From positions 2,121,501-2,185,500 of the forward strand of contig NZ_CP020474.1 of assembly GCF_002080415.1 (NCBI RefSeq): DNA of 64,000 nucleotides, in the 5' to 3' direction. The notes beneath the pieces were generated by a model, which worked only from the letters and a program-made list of their open reading frames with translations, was not told the origin of the DNA and did not search any database. This stretch comes from Roseovarius mucosus (GTDB taxonomy: Bacteria; Pseudomonadota; Alphaproteobacteria; Rhodobacterales; Rhodobacteraceae). Of this stretch, positions 55,884 to 63,977 are shown piece after piece; position 1 is the stretch's first letter, and each line of letters opens with the position of its first letter. The translations under genes were made by a program, and so were the position numbers.

Positions 55884-57560
55884 CTATTTCTCGATCAGAT
55901 AATCATCTATCAGCACAGCATCCAAACCTGACGTCGCAAAAACGGCGAGAGCGTCTTCTACTGAATGAATGATGGGCTTGCCCATGATATTGAAGCTTGT
56001 GTTCAGAACGATGGGCACGCCTGTCAGCGCGCCAAAGGCTTGCGTCAAATCATGCATCCACGCTGCGTTTGTTGGTGACACGGTTTGCAACCGTCCGGTT
56101 CCATCCTCGTGAACGACGGCAGGAACACGCGCCATTCCAGCGGCACGCCACGGCAATGTCACCGACATATACGGAGAAGGTTGTGGGCGCTCGAACCACT
56201 CTGACACCTGGTTCTCTGCAATCACTGGGGCAAAAGGGCGATACGGCTCACGTCCCTTGACGCAGCGATTAATACGACCCTTCATATCTGGTGATCTTGG
56301 ATCAGCAAGGATGGATCGGTTGCCCAGGGCGCGCGGGCCAAACTCTGCCCGCCCGCGCATCACGCCGATGATCTTGCCTTGAGCCAAATGCTTGGCAATC
56401 TGTCCCGCGCTATCGCCCGAGATATCGCTGACATGGCCCAACCCTTGTAAATGGGACAGGCGCCCCACGGCCTTTGGTGCCGAGGAGCTGCCCAAGTAGG
56501 CCGAACCGTTAGAGACAGGGATGCGGGTTTCACCCGTTGTTTGCATCCAACTGAGCATTGCCGCACCAATCGCGTTGCCATCATCCGCAGGTGCGGGCGG
56601 CACAAAGACACGCTCAAAGCCGGTGCGCCCAACAATGGTTCCGTTGTAAGACGAGTTTAACGCGCATCCACCGCTGAGGATCAGGGTTCCATCAGACCCC
56701 TCAAGGCAAGAAGCCAAGATCTGGTCGGTGAGATCCGCAAAAACCGCCTGACCGCTTGCTGCCAGATCAGCAGCCTGCAACACGGGTGCTGTATCGCTTC
56801 GGCCAAACTGAGACAGCGTTTCATGCGCCTTCACAAGAATGGTGTGATCGGCAAATCGCAGACGCCCCTGCTCCACGCTCAAGACCGAGGCCAGAACCTG
56901 CTGCAGCTCGGCCTTGGGAGTACCAAAAGCTGCCAGCCCCATGACTTTCCATTCTTCGCCCAAGCGCCAGTCAAATCCGCATAGGGTGGTCAGCCACGCG
57001 TAAAATGTCCCAAGGCTGCCGGGCCCCCAAGACCGCCACCGGCGCTTGAGCCGTCGGTCGCGCAGATCAAACAAGGAGACTGCCCCCACCTCACCTTCGC
57101 CGTCGATCACAAGGCATGCGGCATCGCTGGCCGTGGCGAACACAGTGGCGGATACGGCGTGACACAAATGATGATCAAAACGGCGTATCTTTGGCATCGT
57201 AGAGGCAAGGCGCAGACGCAATAGCGTGGCACCGGCCCCACGCTGGGCTGCTGATTGCAGCTCTCGCAGCCATAACCCGTCTGTAGCGGGCAGTAGGACG
57301 TTGGATAATGTGACAGGCACGTCAGCCTTGACGTGTTTCCAGCTTGTGGCAACCTGTAAGCTGTCGGTTTCTGGGTCAAAGCCGATGGACGACAATGCCG
57401 ATTGAAGATGCGTCACATGATCCGGGGCGATGCCCCAGGCGCGCTTGTCTTGCATAAATCGCTCGGTCGCTTCGGCAAAAACAACGCGGCCCATTTCATC
57501 AACGATTGCAAGGGCAGGATCGTGCCCCGAGGTCGAAAGGCCAAGATGGTACTGTCCCAT
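55884..57560 (-). CDS. Carbamoyltransferase (NodU/CmcH family)
   Basis: 558 residues. N-terminal ASKHA-type domain with LSTSGHDPALAIV, the metal-binding FDHHLCHAVSA (near residue 130), and VIDGEGE. The C-terminal YrdC-like half has GRAEFGPRALGNRSILADPR and REPYRPFAPVI, then LNTSFNIMGKPI. These are the standard blocks of enzymes that put a carbamoyl group from carbamoyl phosphate on a hydroxyl of antibiotics or Nod factors. Full length. ATG shares a base with the ACP stop (TGATG). It predicts an O-carbamoylated product. Confidence 0.93.
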   Translation of the reverse strand: MGQYHLGLSTSGHDPALAIVDEMGRVVFAEATERFMQDKRAWGIAPDHVTHLQSALSSIGFDPETDSLQVATSWKHVKADVPVTLSNVLLPATDGLWLRELQSAAQRGAGATLLRLRLASTMPKIRRFDHHLCHAVSATVFATASDAACLVIDGEGEVGAVSLFDLRDRRLKRRWRSWGPGSLGTFYAWLTTLCGFDWRLGEEWKVMGLAAFGTPKAELQQVLASVLSVEQGRLRFADHTILVKAHETLSQFGRSDTAPVLQAADLAASGQAVFADLTDQILASCLEGSDGTLILSGGCALNSSYNGTIVGRTGFERVFVPPAPADDGNAIGAAMLSWMQTTGETRIPVSNGSAYLGSSSAPKAVGRLSHLQGLGHVSDISGDSAGQIAKHLAQGKIIGVMRGRAEFGPRALGNRSILADPRSPDMKGRINRCVKGREPYRPFAPVIAENQVSEWFERPQPSPYMSVTLPWRAAGMARVPAVVHEDGTGRLQTVSPTNAAWMHDLTQAFGALTGVPIVLNTSFNIMGKPIIHSVEDALAVFATSGLDAVLIDDYLIEK

Positions 57561-57826
57561 CAGGCTTCTATACGCCCCGCGATCTCTCGTACAAAGGCGC
57601 CCAACGTGTCATGCGCAAAGATGTCCGCAGGATCAATTTCCACTTGAAACTGATCCTCGATTTCACCGCTGAGCAGAACGGCCTCGATTGATTGCAGGCC
57701 AAGATCCGTAAGGACAGAGTCTGCCGTAATTTCCATATCGGCAGCCTTCGTGCGAACCTTTATTTGTTCAACAGCGAATGCAAGCACCTGCTCTTCAATA
57801 GACTGAGGCATTCTTCTTACTTTCAT
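57560..57826 (-). CDS. Acyl carrier protein
   Basis: 88 residues from the ATG at 57826, which overlaps the P450 stop (ATGA); an ATG at 57811 is an alternative. The four-helix carrier pattern is clear, and Ser46 in DLGLQSIEAVLL is the expected phosphopantetheine site. The canonical GxDSL motif reads GLQSI, with Gln replacing the conserved Asp. It is free-standing and placed between the P450 and carbamoyltransferase genes, so it most likely carries the acyl intermediate made by the neighbouring AMP ligase. No phosphopantetheinyl transferase is in the window. Confidence 0.88.
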   Translation of the reverse strand: MKVRRMPQSIEEQVLAFAVEQIKVRTKAADMEITADSVLTDLGLQSIEAVLLSGEIEDQFQVEIDPADIFAHDTLGAFVREIAGRIEA

Positions 57827-59976
57827 GAGGAGAGCACGCAGGGCAACGCCGAGAGTGCTACGGTTTGTGACATCGGGAAATAGCGCTGTCCTTGGTTTAC
57901 AAGGGATAGGTTGGGAAACCGCTCGAACACGGCAGGAATCGCGCGTCGGATGATCAATCGCGATAAGGCTGCACCAACACATCGGTGCATGCCCTGCCCA
58001 AACGACAGATGCAAGGCCCCCGGGTTGCGGTCACGGTTGATAGCCTGAAGTGTGAGCCGCGCTGTATCTCCGGCTTTCATCGCCATGCCGGCCAGCTCAA
58101 GATCAGCGCGAGCCATGCGGTAGATATACTTGGGGCTTGCGCACAGGGCTATCAGCTCTTCCAGGCGGGTAGAAATCCAGTCTGGCGTCTCGATGTTGGC
58201 GCGCTCTTCGACCGGGTCCGACAGAATCAGATGCAATATATTTGCAAGGGTGTGGGACAGATTGAAGCTGGCCCCGTAAAGCACCAAGACAACCGCTTTG
58301 AGATCATCGGTTGAAAACCCCTCGGGGGGCTCTGCCAAAAGATCGCTGAGAAGTGAGCAGTTTGCGGTAGTGGGCACTGTCATCAGCGCCATCGCTTCGT
58401 TGAACTTTTCCTGAACGGCCAAAAGATCCCGCATCGACAGCCATGGCTCGAGAACAGCCTGAAGCTCTGGCGCCAGACGCTCAAACTGCGATGGATCGGA
58501 CGGGAACACGCCAAGGATTGGCGCAATCACAGTCTGGCGCAATAGATCGGTGAAGCCGGTGACCAGATCCGGATTGGGCATGCGCGTCAGGTTGTCGAGC
58601 GCGTCGGCGATGGCCGTGTCCGCTAGATCTGTCCAGTCTTGCAGCCGCGTTGCTCCGAGGCGTCTGCCAATTGCGGTGCGCAGGGCTTCGTGGCGCGGGC
58701 CATCCATGAAGAACAGGGCATTCTGCGATATTTTAACCGCTATCGTCAGATCGCGCCCACTGTGCTGGGCTAACGTCGATAGGTAATTGGTCATCTGCGG
58801 CGGCGAGAAACGATCATTGTCGCGCACCACCTCATGGGCCAGCGCGGTATCACGGATATCGCACAGCCGCGAGGTGGCCCGATGCGATCCTTGCGCCGTT
58901 TCGCAGGGCAGCGCAGTAGGGGCCTGCATCATGGGGGTTTGAACAAAACTGCATTGCTCTTTGTTCAGCACAATGCTCGGGAAACGACGAGCCAATGCAG
59001 GGATCGACTGCGCAAAGACCATCTCGCTTAGGAACGATCCGGGGCATTTATGCGCGCCGCTGCCAAAGCTCATGTGCCGCACGCCTGATTTGGTGTCACT
59101 GCGCAGGCAGCTGTTGGTTTTGACGATGTCCACAACCGCCGCTTGCCCTTTGTGGAACGGGCACCCGGCGATGGTGGTCGCCTTGGGTGCGACCCGTACA
59201 AGGGTGCGCGTTGATTGATAAAGGCTAAGAAGCCGCGGCAACTCGCGCTCGGCCCAGCCAGGGCGCGCCGCGTCTTGCCAGTTGCGGGGTGGTCCGGTCA
59301 GCAGACCGTAGAGTGCAAAAGCAACAGACTGTGTGGCCGAGTTCGAGCCCACTAGAATTCCCAGAACCAGATATCTTGCGTCAAGCCCCGCAGGCAGATC
59401 GGAGCGCCGCCGATAGAGATACTCGATCAGCGTTTCGGGCTTGTCGGGGCTTTGATGCTCTGAAGGATCGGGAAAGGTGCGGATCAACAGACCCACCGCA
59501 TGTTCGAGTTTGCGCAGAGTGGGCACGGAAAGATAAGGTTCGGTCAGCCGCTGAACCGTCTCGATGGCTCTGAAATGCGCCTCACTTTCGTCGATCTTGA
59601 GGCCAAACATCTGCGGCATGACCCGCAAAAACAACGGGATCGTGAAATTGGTGACCAGATCGGGCTTGGGCGCTGCTGCAAGCTGTGCAAGCGCATGGGA
59701 AACCCCAGCGTCCAGCATATCTGCCCAGTGCTTCAGCCCGTCTTTGCTGAAAAAGGGCGCAATGACGCGGCGTGTCTTAAGATGATCGTCACCCGTCATG
59801 GCAACAAGCGTATTTGCTGACAGGCGGTTGAGGTTTTCGAGCTTGATATCGCTGTTGTCTGACAGGGCTGCAAGATATTGGTCGATCCGAGGCAGCTCTA
59901 GGTCCCGAAGCACTGCTGCCGCATCCGATGGGGTGCTGAAAAACGAGGTAGGATCTGCCCAGATGTTGCCGCGCAT
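57823..59976 (-). CDS. Tandem double cytochrome P450
   Basis: 717 residues forming two P450 domains in one chain. Domain 1 (about 1-345) has the C-helix GDDHLKTRRVIAPFF and the haem loop FGSGAHKCPG with Cys311. Domain 2 (about 360-717) has MDGPRHEALRTAIG and the haem loop FGQGMHRCVG with Cys666. The haem Cys residues are 355 apart, so domains are complete but short. The I-helices (ILVGSNSATQS; VLYGASFNLSHT) lack the usual acid-Thr pair, and the K-helix ExxR is unclear in domain 1 and reads E-L-I-A in domain 2. No membrane anchor and no fused reductase. Starts 5 bases after the ligase gene. Confidence 0.9.
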   Translation of the reverse strand: MRGNIWADPTSFFSTPSDAAAVLRDLELPRIDQYLAALSDNSDIKLENLNRLSANTLVAMTGDDHLKTRRVIAPFFSKDGLKHWADMLDAGVSHALAQLAAAPKPDLVTNFTIPLFLRVMPQMFGLKIDESEAHFRAIETVQRLTEPYLSVPTLRKLEHAVGLLIRTFPDPSEHQSPDKPETLIEYLYRRRSDLPAGLDARYLVLGILVGSNSATQSVAFALYGLLTGPPRNWQDAARPGWAERELPRLLSLYQSTRTLVRVAPKATTIAGCPFHKGQAAVVDIVKTNSCLRSDTKSGVRHMSFGSGAHKCPGSFLSEMVFAQSIPALARRFPSIVLNKEQCSFVQTPMMQAPTALPCETAQGSHRATSRLCDIRDTALAHEVVRDNDRFSPPQMTNYLSTLAQHSGRDLTIAVKISQNALFFMDGPRHEALRTAIGRRLGATRLQDWTDLADTAIADALDNLTRMPNPDLVTGFTDLLRQTVIAPILGVFPSDPSQFERLAPELQAVLEPWLSMRDLLAVQEKFNEAMALMTVPTTANCSLLSDLLAEPPEGFSTDDLKAVVLVLYGASFNLSHTLANILHLILSDPVEERANIETPDWISTRLEELIALCASPKYIYRMARADLELAGMAMKAGDTARLTLQAINRDRNPGALHLSFGQGMHRCVGAALSRLIIRRAIPAVFERFPNLSLVNQGQRYFPMSQTVALSALPCVLSS

Positions 59977-59981
59977 GGCCG

Positions 59982-61673
59982 TTATTCCCGCCTGAGAACA
60001 TCGTTGGGGTTGGCGACATAGGTGTCTGCCAAAACTTGACGGCGTATCTTTCCACTGCTTGTCCGAGGTAATTCACCCCGTGGCAGAATACGAATATCAT
60101 CAAGTTTTATGCTGTACGTGCCAGTAACCGAGCGGCGGATAGCCGACACAAGCTGACGGTGGTCGCGCTGCGGCGTCATGCCTTGCCGAACCTCGATAAA
60201 CAAAGCCGCATGGCCATTTGGCGCACCGGGCGGCACAAAGACGGCGGCCCCCATTGGATTAAGCGCGGTATCCTCTTTTGCCGCCAACCATTCAATCTCT
60301 GCTGCGGCGACATTCTGGCCGTTCGTGATGATGATGTCTTTCAGACGCCCGCTGATAAGAAGAAACTGCCCCGAGACCCGTCCGAGATCCCCCGTGCGCA
60401 GCCACGTTTCGCCATCCGCCGTTTGCACGAAGGTTTGCGATGTGTCCTTAGTCTGGCCAATATATTCCGCAGCGGCAGATCCCCCGCGCAACCACAACTC
60501 TCCTGTCGCACCCTCGGGCAGGACATGGCCACTATTTGGATCGCAAATCCGGATGTTCGCGCGCGTTTCCGCAGATAACAGACAAGGCGCGACGGTGGAG
60601 TTGGAAAGCGTGGCCTCGGTTGCCGGGATACCCGGCTCTCCGGCGATGAAGAGCGTGTATTCTGCCATGCCATAGCAGGCAAAGGCGGCTTTTGGATCAA
60701 GTCCTTGCTTTGCGAACCGGGTCGAGAAGCGCCCCAAAAGGTCTGCGGGGATGGGTTCTGCGCCGCAAAACGCGCGTTTCCAGCTTGATAGGTCAAGAGT
60801 ATCACAGGCGCCTTCAGGAACACGATTCAGGCATTCCTGAAACGCAAACGCAGGCCCGCCACTGAAGGTTGCACGATAGGTTGAAATCGCCTTGAGCCAG
60901 GAGAGCGGGCTGCGGATCATTTCAAACGGGCTCATCTGCAGTGATTGCCCGCCGCTGAGAAGGGTGTAAAGAATACCCCCCATCAGCCCCATGTCGTGAT
61001 AATGCGGCAGCCAGTTGACTGTAACAGTTTCCGCGTTCACGCCCCAAAGCCGTTGAAGCATCGCGCAGTTGGCGCGGATCTGTTGAGAAGTGATCGGAAC
61101 GGCCTTAGGAAAACGGGTTGAGCCAGACGTGTGCTGTATGATCGGAGCCGCTATCTTGGGTGCGCTATTGAACGTTGCCAGCGGCACATTCGGGCCGTCC
61201 ACCACATAGACCGGACAAATCTGATTGCCCTCATCATCACACAGCTGGGCAGTAACAGCCGCTTGATGGGCGCTTGTGCATAAAACCACCGTCGCACCGC
61301 AGTTTTCCACAATATGGCGCATCCGGCCCGGTGCATCTGATGGTCGCGGTGGCGCGATGGGCACCAGACAGCCTTCGCCGATCAGCGACGCAAGCAGCGG
61401 GAATAAAAACGCCTCGCCAAAAGGGAGCGCGGCGATCATCACCTGCGGCCCGTTCCCCAGACAGGTGGCCCAATCTTTCAAGCAGTTTTCTGCTTTTTCC
61501 AGCAACTGGGATCCGGTGTAGTGGGTTGCGCGATCACCACGCCCCAGCACACTGATCTGGCACGTATCTGCACGCGCAGTCAGAACATCCAAGATATCCT
61601 GTCGCAGACTGACGGTCGTTCCATGGGTGGACTCCCGTCTCGCAAGACGGCCGCCCTGCGTCGCACGTTCCAT
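59982..61673 (-). CDS. Fatty-acyl-AMP ligase (FAAL-like)
   Basis: 563 residues from the ATG at 61673; a TTG at 61691 would overlap the radical SAM gene. The AMP-forming fold shows IIQHTSGSTRFPKAV (P-loop, with Arg replacing the usual Gly after T), VNWLPHYHDMGLMGGIL (a block typical of the FAAL/FadD32 branch), YGMAEYTLF, WLRTGDLG, and the late catalytic Lys in LPRTSSGKIRR. FAALs activate fatty acids as adenylates and hand them to an acyl carrier protein instead of CoA, which fits the ACP two genes on. Chain length cannot be read. Confidence 0.88.
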   Translation of the reverse strand: MERATQGGRLARRESTHGTTVSLRQDILDVLTARADTCQISVLGRGDRATHYTGSQLLEKAENCLKDWATCLGNGPQVMIAALPFGEAFLFPLLASLIGEGCLVPIAPPRPSDAPGRMRHIVENCGATVVLCTSAHQAAVTAQLCDDEGNQICPVYVVDGPNVPLATFNSAPKIAAPIIQHTSGSTRFPKAVPITSQQIRANCAMLQRLWGVNAETVTVNWLPHYHDMGLMGGILYTLLSGGQSLQMSPFEMIRSPLSWLKAISTYRATFSGGPAFAFQECLNRVPEGACDTLDLSSWKRAFCGAEPIPADLLGRFSTRFAKQGLDPKAAFACYGMAEYTLFIAGEPGIPATEATLSNSTVAPCLLSAETRANIRICDPNSGHVLPEGATGELWLRGGSAAAEYIGQTKDTSQTFVQTADGETWLRTGDLGRVSGQFLLISGRLKDIIITNGQNVAAAEIEWLAAKEDTALNPMGAAVFVPPGAPNGHAALFIEVRQGMTPQRDHRQLVSAIRRSVTGTYSIKLDDIRILPRGELPRTSSGKIRRQVLADTYVANPNDVLRRE

Positions 61674-61674
61674 A

Positions 61675-63204
61675 TCAGGAGACGCGATCAAGCTGAGATG
61701 AGCGTATCATGGAGGATCGCTTGATGGCGAAATAGGTGTTCAGATATTTGACCAGAATTGGCGAGAGATCCCATGCGATTTCGGGGCGCGCACGTGTCAT
61801 TTCGTTCACTGCATCAATGACGCGTCTGGCATTGGGGTCCTTGGCCCCAGACCGCATGAGTTTCAGCATGACACCGGAACCGGCAATCTTTGCCTTTGAC
61901 TGGCGTCGCAAATGTTCGGGCGCTGGCTTCAAAAGTTTAGCGACATGCTCGAACCGCTTGATCACATTGTCTGGCTCAAAAAGCGCGTCCACAAGCCAGA
62001 TTGCGCCCTCGGCCAATTGCTTGCGGGTCATGTTCTTGGGGATGATATTGGTCCAGCAATCCGTGCCAGCAAAGCTGATTTCATTGCCGTTCTGAATAAG
62101 GCGTCCTTCGGCCTCCATTGTTGCGTAAAGAGGTGTTGCAACCGGCGCGACCAAAACAGTTACCCTGATCGTCACAACCGGAAGGGCCATGCCAAATTCG
62201 AACTGGCGCTCAAAGCAGCTAAGATCATCGCTGTCAAAACCGATCATCATCCCAGAGGACACCACGATGCCGGATTCCACCACAGTCTGGGTTTGCTTGA
62301 CGAGATCCTGCTTCAGGTTCTGACGCTTTTTTGACTCTTGTAGTGCCTCGTCGCTGTTGGTTTCGATGCCAATGAAGATGTCTCGTACGCCAGCTTCGTT
62401 GCACAAATCCATGATGCCTTGGTCGCGTGCGATATCTATGGATGCCTGGGTGGAGAATTGGACAGGCTCCCGACCGTCACGCCCATTCCAAGCCGCCAGC
62501 ACCTCCAGCAACTCTCGCGTTCTTTTGCGATAGACCGTAAAGTTGTCATCTGAAAGGCTGATGTTTCTATAGCCGTGGTCATAGAGCAATTGGCATTCTT
62601 CGATGACTTTTTCGGGCGGTTTGTGTCGCTGGGTTCGCCCCAGATACTGGATCACATCGCAAAAATGGCATTCAAACGGGCAGCCGCGACTGGTTTGAAT
62701 AACTCCGGTGACGACACGCTCATTTCGATAAAGATCCCAGCGCGGCAAAGGAGAAAGCGCCATATCCGCCTTGCCACCTACATATCGCGGCTTGAGCGCG
62801 CCATTCCGCAGATCGCGCATGAATTCCTCTGCCGAAGTTTCGAACTCTCCGATCACGAGGCAATCAGCGTCGGCTTCGAAAACCTCTGGGGCCAGTGAAA
62901 CATGTGCGCCCCCCATGACGACAGTTCGCCCCATTTTCTTGAATTCCTGAGCGATTTCGATGCCGCGCCTTGCTTGGGAAACATTCATGCTGATGCAAAC
63001 GATCTGTGCGGGATTGGTGAAATCCACATCTTCAATCAGTTCATCACACAGCGTTAAATTTACATCCGGGTCAAAGAACGCGGCGACGGTCACAATGCCC
63101 GCAGCAGCCATAAGTGTGAACCGCTCGTCCAGATTGAGGGATGCGTCGGAAATAAGCGTGTCGCGTCCAAATTCCGGTGTTGGAGCAATAAGGTAAACGT
63201 CCAT
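61675..63204 (-). CDS. B12-binding-domain radical SAM enzyme
   Basis: 509 residues from the ATG at 63204 (MDVYLIAPTPEFG); the frame continues to a TTG at 63240 that is less likely. The N-terminal about 150 residues follow the cobalamin-binding Rossmann pattern (VCISMNVSQARRGIEIAQEF, TVVMGGAHVSLAPE) but lack the DxHxxG motif. The radical SAM motif SRGCPFECHFCD places Cys175, 179 and 182. The C-terminal about 150 residues resemble the extension seen in related methyltransferases and hopanoid enzymes. First gene of the operon. Likely C-methylation or another radical step; reaction unknown. Confidence 0.9.
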   Translation of the reverse strand: MDVYLIAPTPEFGRDTLISDASLNLDERFTLMAAAGIVTVAAFFDPDVNLTLCDELIEDVDFTNPAQIVCISMNVSQARRGIEIAQEFKKMGRTVVMGGAHVSLAPEVFEADADCLVIGEFETSAEEFMRDLRNGALKPRYVGGKADMALSPLPRWDLYRNERVVTGVIQTSRGCPFECHFCDVIQYLGRTQRHKPPEKVIEECQLLYDHGYRNISLSDDNFTVYRKRTRELLEVLAAWNGRDGREPVQFSTQASIDIARDQGIMDLCNEAGVRDIFIGIETNSDEALQESKKRQNLKQDLVKQTQTVVESGIVVSSGMMIGFDSDDLSCFERQFEFGMALPVVTIRVTVLVAPVATPLYATMEAEGRLIQNGNEISFAGTDCWTNIIPKNMTRKQLAEGAIWLVDALFEPDNVIKRFEHVAKLLKPAPEHLRRQSKAKIAGSGVMLKLMRSGAKDPNARRVIDAVNEMTRARPEIAWDLSPILVKYLNTYFAIKRSSMIRSSQLDRVS

Positions 63205-63335
63205 TTCAGAAGAACCCCATTTTAACAGACCACCCAGCAAACGGTGGCGTGTCGCCCGACAGGGCTCGGTGTCGTTGTTGACCCTAACGGCAGGGCTCGT
63301 AGCCTTGGGTTTGTGGGATGCTTCAGCGACATGTG

Positions 63336-63353
63336 GCCACGAGGTATCGTGGC
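63336..63353. repeat. Inverted repeat in the leader of the biosynthetic operon
   Basis: GCCACGA (63336-63342), loop GGTA, TCGTGGC (63347-63353): a perfect 7-bp stem, followed on the plus strand by TTTAAT. It lies 132 bases upstream of the radical SAM gene. Could be a regulator-binding site or a weak plus-strand terminator. Confidence 0.4.
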
Positions 63354-63705
63354 TTTAATCGGACGATCAGCACCAACCAGAACCTAAGAAATTACGGGTA
63401 CTTATTAGATAACTAGCAAAACTATAGTGCGACGATGGTCGCGCGCGCTCAGCATATATAGCTGCCACAATCCCACCAACCCATCCATGAGAGGTAGTAA
63501 CATCCTCCGGAAGATCGGTTTAAGCTCCATACTCAGTGGTCAACTCAAGCGACTGTACATCTTGACGCGTGGGGCTTGGTTTTTCACGATCTTCAAGGTC
63601 GACTTGTGATCGCAGTCCCCACAGCATCTCTCATCTGCGGATGACCCAGCGTAGCGGTCTTGGCGACAAATGTCATCCCTCAAGCGGGCATGGCGCGCTA
63701 AAACA

Positions 63706-63722
63706 GCAGGGGCCACCCCTGC
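63706..63722. repeat. Short GC-rich hairpin
   Basis: GCAGGGG (63706-63712), loop CCA, CCCCTGC (63716-63722). On the minus strand it is followed by TGTTTTA, so it could end transcripts coming from the right, though no such gene is in the window. Confidence 0.35.
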
Positions 63723-63901
63723 ACTGATTCCACCTTGCGCGCCGCAGTTCAGTCGTTTAAACGCCGCTTCGCGTTGCCTCGATTGATTTGTGGGTGGAGC
63801 ATGTCGTTCGAAATTTGCGGGTCCGCTCGCGAATGACTTGCAAAACCATAGGGTTCAAGGCAAATGAGAAGAACCAGTAGGGCCATAGTAGCGCCCGCAA
63901 A

Positions 63902-63977
63902 GCCCCATTAGCTCAGCTGGTAGAGCAGGTCCTTCGTAAGGACAAGGTCGGCGGTTCGAGTCCGTCATGGGGCACCA
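63902..63977 (+). tRNA. tRNA-Thr (CGT anticodon)
   Basis: 76 bases with CCA encoded. The acceptor stem pairs GCCCCAT with ATGGGGC. The D arm (GCTC...GAGC) and T arm (GGCGGTTCGAGTCCGTC region) are complete. The anticodon loop TTCGTAA places CGT at positions 34-36 after T33, reading ACG codons (Thr). The first pair of the anticodon stem is a G-A mismatch. The 3' end points to the right edge, away from the biosynthetic operon. Confidence 0.95.

Larger units (their letters stand above)
63205..63901. other. 697-bp intergenic region between the biosynthetic operon and tRNA-Thr
   Basis: No convincing gene was seen. A 60-codon plus-strand frame at 63427-63609 has no ribosome-binding site or known similarity. 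Two perfect inverted repeats are listed separately. The AT-rich stretch around 63380-63430 is a reasonable place for the promoter of the leftward operon. No cobalamin-riboswitch B12 box was found despite the B12-type first gene. Confidence 0.5.

Noticed and set aside
57823..59976. Possibility that the double P450 is a sequencing join of two genes
   Set aside because: The frame is open through the linker (about residues 340-365), with no stop, start or ribosome-binding site at the boundary, and flanking genes are tightly packed. Kept as a caveat only.
63427..63609. 60-codon plus-strand frame
   Set aside because: No ribosome-binding site, no recognisable similarity, and it lies in the operon leader.
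63205..63901. Cobalamin riboswitch upstream of the B12-type radical SAM gene
   Set aside because: No B12-box-like sequence was found on the minus strand of this region.
63902..63977. tRNA-Thr as attachment site of an island carrying the biosynthetic operon
   Set aside because: The tRNA 3' end points away from the operon, no direct repeat of its 3' end was noticed in the window, and no integrase is present.
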